A stretch of 64,000 bases of DNA from Betaproteobacteria bacterium UBA1934 (GTDB taxonomy: Bacteria > Pseudomonadota > Gammaproteobacteria > Burkholderiales > Rhodocyclaceae). The notes below the pieces were generated by a model. It searched no databases, had not been told where the DNA came from, and worked only from the letters and a program-made list of their open reading frames with translations. The DNA is taken from NCBI GenBank assembly GCA_002337055.1, contig DDFG01000003.1:1-64000 (forward strand), given 5' to 3'. This document shows positions 9,094 to 17,736 of the stretch, one piece after another (position 1 is the first letter of the stretch; each line of letters opens with the position of its first letter). Both the position numbers and the translations under genes were made by a program.

Positions 9094-9206
9094 GATGATG
9101 AGTCCTGCAAATATTCAGTTACCGCCATTCTTTCACAAAGCCCGCCCGCATGCAAAAGTGCAAGCCCGTGTAAAATCTCGGTTTTGCAACGAAATCAGGG
9201 CATTCC

Positions 9207-10931
9207 ATGCGTACTTCGCAGTTCTTCTTCACCACCCTCAAGGAAGCCCCGGCCGACGCCGAGGTCATCAGCCAGAAACTCATGCTGCGCGCCGGTCTGA
9301 TCAAGCGCGCCGCGGCCGGTATCTACACCTGGATGCCGCTTGGTCTCAAGGTATTGCGCAAGGTCGAAAACATCATCCGCGAAGAGATGAATCGCGCCGG
9401 TGCGCTCGAACTGCTGATGCCGGCGGTACAACCCGCAGAGTTGTGGCAGGAATCCGGCCGCTGGGAGCAGTACGGCCCCGAATTGCTGCGTTTCAAGGAC
9501 CGCCATCAGCGGGATTTCGTCATCGGCCCGACGCACGAGGAAGTCATCACTGACGTGGTGCGCCGCGACGTCAAGAGCTACCGCCAGTTGCCACTGCACC
9601 TGTACCAGATCCAGACCAAATTCCGCGACGAGATCCGTCCGCGGTTCGGCGTCATGCGAGGCCGTGAATTCCTGATGAAAGACGGTTACTCGTTCCACAC
9701 TTCGTTCGAGGATCTGCAACGCGAGTATGCCAACATGTACGCCACCTACAGCCGCATCTTCACGCGGCTCGGCCTCCGCTTCCGCGCCGTCGCCGCCGAC
9801 ACCGGCTCGATCGGCGGCACTGGCTCGCATGAATTCCATGTGCTTGCTGATTCGGGCGAAGATGCCATCGCCTTCTGCCCGGATTCGGATTACGCCGCCA
9901 ACGTCGAGCTCGCCGAAGGCGTTACACCGGCCAACCCGCGCGCCAACGCCAGCCAAACGCTGAACAAGGTGCCGACACCGGGCAAGACCGCCTGCGCCGA
10001 TGTCGCGGAATTGCTCGGCCTTCCGCTGACGCGGACGGTCAAGGCCATCGCCATTGTTAATGAGGAAGAGGCTCGCAAGCGTTTCTCGCTGCTGCTCCTG
10101 CGCGGCGATCACGAGCTGAACGAAATCAAGGCCAGCAAGGTGACCGGGCTGTCGCCCTTCCGCTTCGCCACCGAATCCGAAATCGTCGAATATCTCGGGT
10201 GCAAACCCGGCTACATCGGCCCGGTCGGAGTCAACGCCGGTAAGGTTCGCGTCGTTGCCGACCGCATCGTCGCCGCAATGAGCGATTTTGTCTGTGGCGC
10301 CAACGAGGAAGGATTCCACCTGACCGGCGCCAATTTCGGCCGCGACCTGCCTGAACCGGAAGTCGCCGACCTGCGCAATGTCGTTGCCGGCGACGCTTCG
10401 CCAGACGGCAAGGGCACACTGGAACTGTGCCGCGGCATCGAAGTCGGTCACATTTTCCAACTGCGCCGGAAGTATGCCGAAGCGCTGCAATGCTGCTACC
10501 TGGACGAACAGGGCAAGAACCAGGTCATGGAAATGGGTTGCTACGGCATCGGCGTCACCCGTATCGTCGGCGCGGCCATCGAACAGGGCAATGACGAGCG
10601 CGGTATCGTTTTTCCTAAGGCCATCGCCCCCTTCGAGGTTTGCATCGTACCTATGGGCTACTTCAAGAGCGAGGCCGTCAAGGCAACCACCGACCGCCTG
10701 TACGCGGACCTAAAGAGCGCGGGGGTCGACGTGGTGCTTGATGATCGCAACGAGCGCCCCGGCGTGATGTTTGCGGATATGGAACTGATCGGGGTGCCGC
10801 ATCGGCTGGTGGTGGGCGAGCGGGGTCTCGCCGCCGGGGAGATCGAGTACAAAAGCCGCACCGCGGCCGAACCGGTTATGATCGCGCAGGACGATGTGCT
10901 GGCCTTCGTGCAAACGCAACTCGCCGCTTGA
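9207..10931 (+). CDS. proS: Prolyl-tRNA synthetase, bacterial type with editing domain
   Basis: Charges tRNA-Pro. The 574-residue class II synthetase starts with MRTSQFFFTTLKEAPADAE and has motif 2 around FRDEIRPRFGVMRGREFLMKD (about residues 138-158). It carries the inserted YbaK-like domain (about 230-390) that edits Ala-tRNA-Pro, then motif 3 (GCYGIGVTR, about 445) and the anticodon-binding domain. The length matches the bacterial form. The lytic transglycosylase gene begins 8 bp after its stop. Confidence 0.98.
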   Translation: MRTSQFFFTTLKEAPADAEVISQKLMLRAGLIKRAAAGIYTWMPLGLKVLRKVENIIREEMNRAGALELLMPAVQPAELWQESGRWEQYGPELLRFKDRHQRDFVIGPTHEEVITDVVRRDVKSYRQLPLHLYQIQTKFRDEIRPRFGVMRGREFLMKDGYSFHTSFEDLQREYANMYATYSRIFTRLGLRFRAVAADTGSIGGTGSHEFHVLADSGEDAIAFCPDSDYAANVELAEGVTPANPRANASQTLNKVPTPGKTACADVAELLGLPLTRTVKAIAIVNEEEARKRFSLLLLRGDHELNEIKASKVTGLSPFRFATESEIVEYLGCKPGYIGPVGVNAGKVRVVADRIVAAMSDFVCGANEEGFHLTGANFGRDLPEPEVADLRNVVAGDASPDGKGTLELCRGIEVGHIFQLRRKYAEALQCCYLDEQGKNQVMEMGCYGIGVTRIVGAAIEQGNDERGIVFPKAIAPFEVCIVPMGYFKSEAVKATTDRLYADLKSAGVDVVLDDRNERPGVMFADMELIGVPHRLVVGERGLAAGEIEYKSRTAAEPVMIAQDDVLAFVQTQLAA

Positions 10932-10939
10932 GACCGCCG

Positions 10940-11542
10940 ATGCGGCTTCTTGTTTGTTTCGCGCTTTGCCTCGCGGCTTCGGCTGCCGAGGCCGGTGCGC
11001 AAAAATACGAGCCGCTTTCGGCGAGCGTGCAGGCGGCTCTGCATAAATCGGTGTCGGATGCGCGTCCGCAAGCTACGTCCTTCAAGAATTCGCTGGAGGC
11101 CGTCGATTGGCTGACCGAAATGTCGCGCCGACTGGAAAAGCGCATACCGGCACAGGAATACCGGCTGGAACTGCTACGGGCCGTTCATTACGAAGCCACG
11201 CGGGCCGGGCTCGATCCGCAGCTGGTGCTTGGGCTGATGCAGGTCGAGTCTGGCTTTCGCAAGTATGCGGTCTCTACCGCAGGGGCTCGCGGATACATGC
11301 AAGTGATGCCGTTCTGGGTCAGGCTGATCGGGCTGCCTTCCGACAACCTCTTTCACCTGCGCACCAATCTGCGTTACGGCTGCACGATCCTGAGGCACTA
11401 TCTGGATATCGAGAAGGGCGACCTCTTCCGGGCGCTAGGCCGCTATAACGGCAGCCTCGGCCAACCGGAATACCCGAATATGGTCAAGGGTGCTTGGGAT
11501 AAACAATGGACCTATCCAGCCGTGCAGTCGGCCCGTCGATGA
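10940..11542 (+). CDS. Lytic transglycosylase, SLT family
   Basis: Periplasmic enzyme that cleaves the MurNAc-GlcNAc bond of peptidoglycan. The 200-residue protein has a signal peptide (residues 1-18, ending AEA) and a Slt-type domain. The catalytic glutamate is E103 in LMQVESGF, followed by GARGYMQVMPFW and the RYNGSLG motif. The ATG at 10940 is preferred to an in-frame TTG at 10928 inside the proS stop. The next gene overlaps its stop codon by ATGA. Confidence 0.92.
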   Translation: MRLLVCFALCLAASAAEAGAQKYEPLSASVQAALHKSVSDARPQATSFKNSLEAVDWLTEMSRRLEKRIPAQEYRLELLRAVHYEATRAGLDPQLVLGLMQVESGFRKYAVSTAGARGYMQVMPFWVRLIGLPSDNLFHLRTNLRYGCTILRHYLDIEKGDLFRALGRYNGSLGQPEYPNMVKGAWDKQWTYPAVQSARR

Positions 11543-12180
11543 ACCCGCCCCGCACCTGGTTGTTCGATCTCGACAACACGCTGCATAACGCCAATCCGCA
11601 CATTTTTCCGCACATCAATCGCTCGATGCGCCAATACATCGAGCGCCATCTGGGGCTATCTGCCGACGAAGCCACCTGTCTGCGCCAACATTACTGGACG
11701 CGCTATGGCGCCACCTTGCTCGGCTTGATGCGACATCACGCCACCGACCCACGCCACTTTCTGCACGAAACCCACCAGTTTCCCGATCTGCCGCGCATGC
11801 TGGTTTTCGACCGTGCGGTACGGGCCAGCTTGCGTCGCCTACCTGGCCGCAAGATCCTGTTCTCAAACGCCCCTCGTCACTACACCGATGCGGTGCTCGC
11901 GCTCACCCGCCTGGCGCCGCTGTTCAACGCCGTCTACGCGATCGATAACCTGGGTTTTCGGCCCAAACCCATGCTGGCAGGCTTCCGAGCCTTGCTCGGC
12001 GCCGAGAAACTCGACCCTCGTCGATGCGTGATGGTGGAAGACAGTCTGATCAATCTGGTCAGCGCCAAGAAACTGGGCATGAAGACGGTGTGGGTCAGCG
12101 CCGGATCGCGACGATCGCCCTATGTCGACGTGCAGATTCGCCACGTGGGCGAACTCCCGAAACGGCTGGGGCAGCTATAA
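11539..12180 (+). CDS. HAD-family pyrimidine 5'-nucleotidase-like phosphatase
   Basis: HAD superfamily hydrolase with the nucleophile motif FDLDNTL (D10, D12). Later motifs are SNAPRHY (around residue 105), a lysine in FRPKP and VEDS (around 170). The sequence resembles the SDT1/YjjG pyrimidine nucleotidase branch, so nucleotide dephosphorylation is the likely activity, but the substrate cannot be read from sequence. The ATG at 11539 overlaps the stop of the transglycosylase gene (ATGA), implying coupled translation. Confidence 0.88.
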   Translation: MNPPRTWLFDLDNTLHNANPHIFPHINRSMRQYIERHLGLSADEATCLRQHYWTRYGATLLGLMRHHATDPRHFLHETHQFPDLPRMLVFDRAVRASLRRLPGRKILFSNAPRHYTDAVLALTRLAPLFNAVYAIDNLGFRPKPMLAGFRALLGAEKLDPRRCVMVEDSLINLVSAKKLGMKTVWVSAGSRRSPYVDVQIRHVGELPKRLGQL

Positions 12181-12207
12181 TTGCCGCTTTCCTAGGGGGA
12201 AACAACC

Positions 12208-12804
12208 ATGGCTGTGCAACCGGGCGAACGCCGCCTGAACATCCTGCAAACACTGGCGGAAATGCTGGAAAGGCCGAAGGGCGAAAAAATCACTACCGCC
12301 GCGCTGGCCGCCCGGCTGGATTGCTCGGAAGCGGCGCTGTATCGCCACTTTGCCAGCAAAGCCCAGATGTTCGAAGGACTGATCGAGTTCATCGAGCAGA
12401 GCCTATTTGGCGTTATCAACCAGATCACTCGCGACGTGCCGGCAGGTCCCGCCCAGATCGAGCACATCCTTAGTCTGCTGCTCGGTTTCGCTCAAAAAAA
12501 TAGGGGGATGACCCGTGTACTCATCGGCGATGCGCTGGTCAATGAAAACGAACGTTTGCAAGGGCGTATCAACACCCTGCTCGACAAGCTCGAGGCCGCC
12601 CTGAAACAGGCGCTGCGCGTAGCGGCAACCGAAGGCAAGGTGGCACCGGAAGCCGATGTCGTGGCCATCGCCAACTTGCTGCGCTGCTATATCGTCGGCC
12701 GCTGGGAACAGTATGCGCGCAGCGGCTTCAGCCGCGAACCGCTGGCACAATGGCGCCAGCAATGGTCCTTGCTGACAGTGATGATCTTGACTGCCAGGGA
12801 CTGA
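12208..12804 (+). CDS. slmA: Nucleoid occlusion factor SlmA, TetR family
   Basis: TetR-fold DNA-binding protein that blocks FtsZ assembly over the nucleoid. The 198-residue protein has the N-terminal helix-turn-helix (ITTAALAARLDCSEAALYRHF-type, about residues 28-50) and the SlmA-type FASKAQMFEGLIEFIEQS continuation. The ribosome site is GGGGGAAA. It lies directly after the HAD gene and is convergent with hemB, whose stop is 6 bp away. Confidence 0.92.
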   Translation: MAVQPGERRLNILQTLAEMLERPKGEKITTAALAARLDCSEAALYRHFASKAQMFEGLIEFIEQSLFGVINQITRDVPAGPAQIEHILSLLLGFAQKNRGMTRVLIGDALVNENERLQGRINTLLDKLEAALKQALRVAATEGKVAPEADVVAIANLLRCYIVGRWEQYARSGFSREPLAQWRQQWSLLTVMILTARD

Positions 12805-12810
12805 GGTCGA

Positions 12811-13815
12811 TCAACCCTCTTTCAGCCAGGTAGCGGCCTCCAGCGCAAAATAAGTCAATACACCGTCGGCGCCGGCCCGCTTGAAAGCCAGCAGGCTTTC
12901 CAGCACGCAGGCGCGTTCGTCAAGCCACCCGTTTTGCGCGGCAGCCTTCAGCATCGCGTACTCACCGCTGACCTGATAGGCGTAGGTCGGCGCCTTGAAA
13001 GCATCTTTGACGCGACGGACGATATCCAGATAGGGCATACCCGGCTTGATCATGACCATGTCGGCGCCTTCCTGCAAATCGAGCGCGACTTCGCGCAAGG
13101 CCTCGTCGCCGTTAGCCGGATCCATCTGGTAGGTGTACTTGTTACCCTTGCCGAGATTGCCCGCCGACCCGACCGCATCGCGAAACGGCCCGTAAAAGCT
13201 CGATGCGTACTTGGCGGAATAGGCAAGAATGCGGGTGTAAATACAACCAGTCGCGTCCAGTTCGGCGCGGATACGGCCAATGCGGCCATCCATCATGTCC
13301 GACGGCGCCACGACATCCGCCCCGGCCTCGGCGTGACAGCAAGCCTGGTTCGCCAGTGCGACCAGTGTTTCATCGTTCAATACATAGCCTGCTTCGTCGA
13401 TCAACCCATCCTGGCCATGACTGGTGTAGGGATCGAGCGCCACATCGGTGATCACGCCCAAGCTCGGAAATGCCTGCTTGAGCGCCTGCACCGTGCGCGG
13501 CACGAGCCCTTCCGGATTCCAAGCCTCTTCGGCCGTGGCCGACTTCAGACGGGTATCGATCACCGGAAACAGCGCCAGCGCCGGCACCCCCAAGGCCACC
13601 GCCCGCTCGGCGGTTTTCATCAATCCATCCAGCGACTGACGCACAACGCCGGGCATCGAGGCTACCGCTTCTTCCCGACCATGGCCGTCGAGCACGAACA
13701 CCGGGTAAATCAGGTCATCGGCGGTCAACACCGATTCCCGCATCAGGCGCCGCGAGAAATCGTCACGCCGCATCCGGCGCAGGCGGGTTTCAGGAAATTG
13801 ACCAAACATCGTCAT
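12811..13815 (-). CDS. hemB: Delta-aminolevulinic acid dehydratase (porphobilinogen synthase)
   Basis: Condenses two 5-aminolevulinate molecules to porphobilinogen in haem synthesis. The 334-residue protein has the active-site lysines in YSAKYASSFYGPFRDA and MIKPGMPYLD, and the usual GDAANxxEA-like region (DPANGDEALRE). Two ATGs lie close together; I use 13815, 4 nt after GGAGAG, though 13809 is possible. The upstream frame does not look like HemB. It follows the hairpin-rich block after engB. Confidence 0.96.
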   Translation of the reverse strand: MTMFGQFPETRLRRMRRDDFSRRLMRESVLTADDLIYPVFVLDGHGREEAVASMPGVVRQSLDGLMKTAERAVALGVPALALFPVIDTRLKSATAEEAWNPEGLVPRTVQALKQAFPSLGVITDVALDPYTSHGQDGLIDEAGYVLNDETLVALANQACCHAEAGADVVAPSDMMDGRIGRIRAELDATGCIYTRILAYSAKYASSFYGPFRDAVGSAGNLGKGNKYTYQMDPANGDEALREVALDLQEGADMVMIKPGMPYLDIVRRVKDAFKAPTYAYQVSGEYAMLKAAAQNGWLDERACVLESLLAFKRAGADGVLTYFALEAATWLKEG

Positions 13816-13844
13816 TCTGCTCTCCACGTCATTTTGTCGAACAT

Positions 13845-13991
13845 TTCACTTCGCTTAGGGAACCTGTCCTTGGACACCCAGGTCATAAGCTTGGGTGGCC
13901 TCTGCCATCCCCCGCTTCACCTCCCTGAGCGGGGCCTTACAAGCTAAGGCATTTTTCGGCCCCCGGACCCCGCATATCCGGGGGCTTCTTT
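13845..13991. other. Hairpin-rich block, possible remnant of an IS200/IS605-type end
   Basis: This stretch between hemB and engB contains three consecutive inverted repeats: CACCCA...TGGGTG near 13877-13898, CCCCGCT...AGCGGGG near 13910-13935, and CCCCCGGA...TCCGGGGG at about 13960-13984. The last is followed on the plus strand by CTTCTTT. The last 12 or so codons of engB run into the block. Subterminal hairpins next to a TTACAAGCTAAGG-like tract recall IS200/IS605 ends, but there is no transposase, so this is only a suggestion. Confidence 0.35.
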
Positions 13992-14615
13992 ATTGGGCAA
14001 GGCGATCGGTCGCACCGCAACCTCCAGCGCAAGCCAGCGACCCAGGACCACCTCAGCCTCTTCAATGCCCGTCTTTTTGAGGCTGGAAAACAGTTGCACA
14101 CTCAACTGCTCGCCCATCTCCGCCAGTTCCGCGCGCACCTTGCGCAGGGTTTCCAGCGATTGCTGGCGTGTCAATTTATCCGACTTGGACAGCAGAACAT
14201 GTATCGGCCGCCCGGTCGGAAGAAACCAATGGATCAGGCCCTTGTCCAGATCCGTCATCGGGTGACGCGAATCCATGATCACCACCAGCCCGCAGAGGGA
14301 CGTCCGCTTTTGCAGATACGGCCCGATCAGCCCCTCCCATTGGGTGCGAATTGCCACCGGCGCCTTGGCGTAACCATAGCCTGGCAGATCGACCAGATAG
14401 CGACCGGGCCCCAGGCTGAAATAGTTGAGATGTTGCGTGCGCCCCGGCGTCTTGCTGACATAAGCCAGGCGAACCCGCCCCGCGAGCGTGTTGATCGCAG
14501 ACGATTTGCCGGCATTGGAACGCCCCGCAAAGGCGATTTCGTATTCCGAATCCTGCGGCAGATCGCGCAGTTGGGCGACCGTGGTATGAAAAACAGCTTT
14601 TTGCAGTAATGGCAT
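13944..14615 (-). CDS. engB: Ribosome-biogenesis GTPase EngB/YihA
   Basis: Small GTPase needed for late 50S assembly and division. The 223-residue protein has the P-loop GRSNAGKSS at 31-39, the G2 threonine in TPGRTQHLN, G3 DLPGYGYA and G4 SKSDK. It is slightly longer than typical family members. The extra C-terminal residues (PGYAGSGGRKMP) are encoded by the hairpin-rich block, so the native stop may have been replaced. It is divergent from cytochrome c4. Confidence 0.95.
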   Translation of the reverse strand: MPLLQKAVFHTTVAQLRDLPQDSEYEIAFAGRSNAGKSSAINTLAGRVRLAYVSKTPGRTQHLNYFSLGPGRYLVDLPGYGYAKAPVAIRTQWEGLIGPYLQKRTSLCGLVVIMDSRHPMTDLDKGLIHWFLPTGRPIHVLLSKSDKLTRQQSLETLRKVRAELAEMGEQLSVQLFSSLKKTGIEEAEVVLGRWLALEVAVRPIALPNKEAPGYAGSGGRKMP

Positions 14616-14735
14616 GACATGATTCTTTCTGCCGCGAATAACGCAGCGAACTAATATAGAATATCAGGTTTATAACCGACAAACCGGGCAACCCCAACCC
14701 GAAAAAGCCCGACAAGCGCACAAGGAGTCCGAAGA

Positions 14736-15377
14736 ATGGTTCAAAAGATGCTGCTGGCCATGATGATTGCAACCGGTTGCGCGGCACACGCCAGCGACCA
14801 GCCAACCGCCAAGGGCGACCCGATGAAGGGCAAGTTGGTGGCAGAGAAAATCTGCGTCGCCTGCCACATGGTTGATGGAAACGGCATCGCCGCTACGCCT
14901 ACCCAGCCGAAACTGGCGGGCCAGATCGAGGACTACCTGCTTAAGCAGTTGAACAATTTCAAATCGATTGACGGCAAACCGGCTGTCCGCAACAACCCCA
15001 TCATGGCCGGCATGGCCGCACCACTGACCGAAGGCGATGTGCGCGACGTTTCCGCATGGTACAGCACGCAGAAACAGGTCCCGGCCTCACCGAAGGACAT
15101 GAACCAGATTGCCGCCGGGCAACGCATCTGGCGTCAGGGCGATCTCAAGAAAGGCATTCCCGCTTGTGCCGGCTGTCATGGCCCGGCAGGTGCCGGGGTA
15201 CCGGCACAGTATCCGCGCCTGGCCGGCCAGTTTCCTGAATACCTTGAAGCGCAGCTCAAGGCCTTCCGGCAGGGCGAACGCGCCAACGATCCTGAACGCA
15301 TGATGCAAACAATTGCTGCCAAGATGAACGACGCGGAGATTCGCGCTGTCGCTGACTACGCTGCCGCGCTGCGCTAA
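14736..15377 (+). CDS. Dihaem cytochrome c4
   Basis: Periplasmic or membrane-attached electron carrier that feeds terminal oxidases. The 213-residue precursor has a signal peptide (cleavage near AHA, residues 17-19) and two similar c-type domains, with haem-binding CVACH at 40-44 and CAGCH at 144-148. The expected axial methionines lie in PIMAGMAA and PERMMQTIA. An AAGGAGT ribosome site precedes the start. In related genomes this gene sits beside engB and hemB, as here. Confidence 0.95.
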   Translation: MVQKMLLAMMIATGCAAHASDQPTAKGDPMKGKLVAEKICVACHMVDGNGIAATPTQPKLAGQIEDYLLKQLNNFKSIDGKPAVRNNPIMAGMAAPLTEGDVRDVSAWYSTQKQVPASPKDMNQIAAGQRIWRQGDLKKGIPACAGCHGPAGAGVPAQYPRLAGQFPEYLEAQLKAFRQGERANDPERMMQTIAAKMNDAEIRAVADYAAALR

Positions 15378-15432
15378 TGCTTAGATAAAACGACTTTGGA
15401 TGACTCGCGTAGGCACCACCTGAAACATATTC

Positions 15433-15468
15433 AAAGCAAAAGACCGCCCTTCGGCGGTCTTTTGCTTT
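15433..15468. terminator. Long bidirectional terminator
   Basis: A perfect 16-bp inverted repeat, AAAGCAAAAGACCGCC / GGCGGTCTTTTGCTTT, with a 4-nt loop at 15449-15452. It lies between the convergent cytochrome c4 and PEP-CTERM genes, and T-rich sequence follows the GC core on both strands. Confidence 0.93.
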
Positions 15469-15484
15469 ACGGGATACTCTCGAG

Positions 15485-16186
15485 TCAGGCTTGACGACGC
15501 CTGCGCAAAGCCACTATTGCCGAAAGCATGGCCACGCCCAGCAAGGCGAGCGATTCCGGTTCTGAAACTTGACCGCCGCACGCGGGATTGCCCGGCCGGC
15601 AATCGTTGCTATTGGTCAGCCTGAACGAGTCGAATGTCCATGCGCCACGGTCGTTCAGCGGATCAGCGATCAGGCGAATGCCCAGCGAGCTCCAGCCGGC
15701 TGTAACCGCTGCGTTGAAATAGGACGTGATATCAAAACTCAGGATATCGCCGACAGCCAGTCCGGCCGTCGAGAACGTGAAGACATTGCCGAGAGATGGC
15801 GCTTGGTAGTCTGAGATGTCCTCCGTGTTATTGCCCTGGTAAACATCGACCTTGATGGTGCCCGTGAATGGGAAATCATTAGAACCGGCGAACAAGCCGC
15901 CCGCTTTGTACGTGTTGAATGTCACATAGGCGCTGGCCGAGTTGGTCAGACCTGTCAGACTGTATTCCGACAAGCCGCGTACGCCCTCGGTGAAGTACCG
16001 CCCAACTTCCGCCTTGCCTGCCGGATTGCCGAAAGCACCACCAGTATTGGAGTGAAAATGGGTTCCGATCGCAGTGTTACTGCCACTGGCAACCGCAAAT
16101 GTAAAGCCGTTGGTAATTAGAGCTGCCTGCGCCAAGGTGCCAACCGAAGCCAGCACAGCGGCAGCGACAAATTGTTTGAGATTCAT
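15485..16186 (-). CDS. PEP-CTERM sorting domain protein
   Basis: Exported protein probably anchored or processed by an exosortase. The 233-residue sequence has a signal peptide (residues 1-21, ending AQA), a beta-rich middle with no recognised enzymatic motif, and a C-terminal PEP-CTERM tail. The tail has SEPESLALLG near residue 208, a hydrophobic helix and the final RRRRQA. The glutamate-proline core is followed by E-S rather than the common G-T. CAGGAGGG is the ribosome site. Its promoter resembles sigma-54 type. The exosortase is not in this window. Confidence 0.9.
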   Translation of the reverse strand: MNLKQFVAAAVLASVGTLAQAALITNGFTFAVASGSNTAIGTHFHSNTGGAFGNPAGKAEVGRYFTEGVRGLSEYSLTGLTNSASAYVTFNTYKAGGLFAGSNDFPFTGTIKVDVYQGNNTEDISDYQAPSLGNVFTFSTAGLAVGDILSFDITSYFNAAVTAGWSSLGIRLIADPLNDRGAWTFDSFRLTNSNDCRPGNPACGGQVSEPESLALLGVAMLSAIVALRRRRQA

Positions 16187-16219
16187 GATGAGCCCTCCTG
16201 GTTGAGACTTGAGTTAATA

Positions 16220-16234
16220 TGCACATATCGTGCC
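16220..16234 (-). promoter_or_regulatory. Sigma-54 (RpoN)-type promoter of the PEP-CTERM gene
   Basis: The minus strand reads GGCACGATATGTGCA. The -24 GG and -12 GC dinucleotides are exactly 10 nt apart, and 10 of 12 positions of the TGGCACG-N4-TTGCA consensus match. The predicted start near 16209 leaves a 23-nt leader with the ribosome site. A sigma-70 reading overlaps it (TTGACA at 16243-16238, 18-nt spacer, TATTAA), so both forms remain possible. Confidence 0.55.
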
Positions 16235-16456
16235 TATTGTCAATTCGCTATTTATCAGTGAGTTACAAAATATTCCCTGTTAAGCTGTAAAAACATTCGA
16301 CACTTTGCACATGCCAACGCAATTGCTCCCTCATCGCGCTCAGCATCACGAACCGGCAGGCATGCGGCACTCGAAATTCGGATGGACGGCCACCCTTGGC
16401 ACTTACGCCTTGCCGGGATAGACTGCCATCTCCCACAGAGACGGAAGAGACATACA

Positions 16457-16885
16457 ATGAAAACCCTTAAACAGCTGCTTGCTGAAAAGACGGCGCCCCT
16501 GGCCGTGGTTTCACCCCACGAATCGGTCTTTCACGCGCTGGAAGTAATGGCCACCCACAATGTCGGCGCCGTGCTGGTTATGGATGGCGAACAACTGGTC
16601 GGCATTTTCTCGGAACGAGACTATGCGCGCCGCCTGATCCTACTCGGCAAGTCGTCGAAAGAAACCCTGGTGCGCGAGGCGATGAGCGACCGCGTGGCCT
16701 GCGTCACCTTGCAACACAGTCTGGATGAATGCATGGCGCTGATGAGCGACAAGCGCTTCCGTCATCTGCCAGTGATTGACGAGGGACACATCATCGGCGT
16801 CATTTCCATCGGTGACCTGGTCAAGGAAATCATCGCCAGCCAGAAAATCACGATCGCCCATCTGGAGCGTTACATTTCGGGGTAA
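16457..16885 (+). CDS. Tandem CBS-domain protein
   Basis: Small stand-alone CBS-pair protein, a module that binds adenine nucleotides as an energy or redox sensor. The 142-residue sequence has CBS1 at about residues 8-62 and CBS2 at about 74-130, with conserved IFSERDYAR and HLPVIDEGHIIGVISIGDLVK segments. I start at the ATG at 16457 behind GGAAGAGA. The HDOD gene begins 2 bp after its stop, so the two probably act in one signalling unit. Confidence 0.93.
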   Translation: MKTLKQLLAEKTAPLAVVSPHESVFHALEVMATHNVGAVLVMDGEQLVGIFSERDYARRLILLGKSSKETLVREAMSDRVACVTLQHSLDECMALMSDKRFRHLPVIDEGHIIGVISIGDLVKEIIASQKITIAHLERYISG

Positions 16886-16887
16886 TC

Positions 16888-17730
16888 ATGTCCGACAACA
16901 GCATCCACTTTCCGATTCTCGACGACATCGCACGCGATCTTTCCGAGGAGGTCAATTTTCCGACCAGCCTCGATGCGGCGATGATGATCCGCAATACCTT
17001 GAAGAATCCGGACGTCTCGCTCGATCAGGTGGCCAAGGCCGTCGCCCTGGAACCGTTGATTGCGAGCAAGTTGCTGCGCTTGGCCAATTCGGTGATCTAC
17101 AACCCCACCGGTAAGACGGTAACGGATCTGAAGGCGGCCATTGGTCGCCTGGGGTTTGAGTCGGTTCGGACCACATCGCTGGCCGTGGCGATTGACCAGA
17201 TTACCCGATCGAAGAAGATTGCCAATTTTGAGTCGTTGGCGAAAATGGCCTGGGACCATACACTGAACGTCGCCGCGATCTGTCGTGTGCTGGCCCGACG
17301 CGTGGGGCGTATCGGCCCGGACGAGGCCCTGCTGACCGGGCTGGTTCACGACATCGGGATTTTCTACCTGCTCTACCGGGCAGCGGATTACGAACTTTAC
17401 CGCACTGACGAATCAGCGGTTCTGGAGCTGATCGTCGGCTGGCACGACAGCATCGGAGAGAGTCTGCTGCACATACTTGGCCTGCCCGAACGCATCATCG
17501 AAGCGGTGCACGATCACGAGACCCTGCGCGAAGTCGACAATCCCTGCACGCTGACCGACGTACTTTACTTCGCCAACTTGCTGGCGGGCGGTGGCAACTT
17601 CGAGTGGATGTCGGGTGGCGTGCTCAGCGACGAAAACCCATACGCCAATGCCGCGCGCGAACGCTATGCTTCGCTGCTGCAAGAGGCGGAAGAAGACATT
17701 CTCGACGTGCGGAGCGCGCTCGCCGCCTGA
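16888..17730 (+). CDS. HDOD-domain signalling protein
   Basis: HDOD proteins are HD-GYP relatives that usually lack phosphodiesterase activity and serve as signalling or post-transcriptional regulators. The 280-residue protein has the HDOD core from about residue 20 to 215, including LRLANSVIYNP, RLGFESVRT and the HDIG-like LVHDIGIFYL. Further histidine/aspartate residues lie in VGWHDSIG and VHDHETLR. It follows the CBS gene by 2 bp and is convergent with bioC. Its partner and output are unknown. Confidence 0.9.
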   Translation: MSDNSIHFPILDDIARDLSEEVNFPTSLDAAMMIRNTLKNPDVSLDQVAKAVALEPLIASKLLRLANSVIYNPTGKTVTDLKAAIGRLGFESVRTTSLAVAIDQITRSKKIANFESLAKMAWDHTLNVAAICRVLARRVGRIGPDEALLTGLVHDIGIFYLLYRAADYELYRTDESAVLELIVGWHDSIGESLLHILGLPERIIEAVHDHETLREVDNPCTLTDVLYFANLLAGGGNFEWMSGGVLSDENPYANAARERYASLLQEAEEDILDVRSALAA

Positions 17731-17736
17731 TCCCCG

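Noticed and set aside
9195..10490. Long antisense frame inside proS
   Set aside because: It mirrors codon bias of the real gene; no domain, no ribosome site, and proS is certain.
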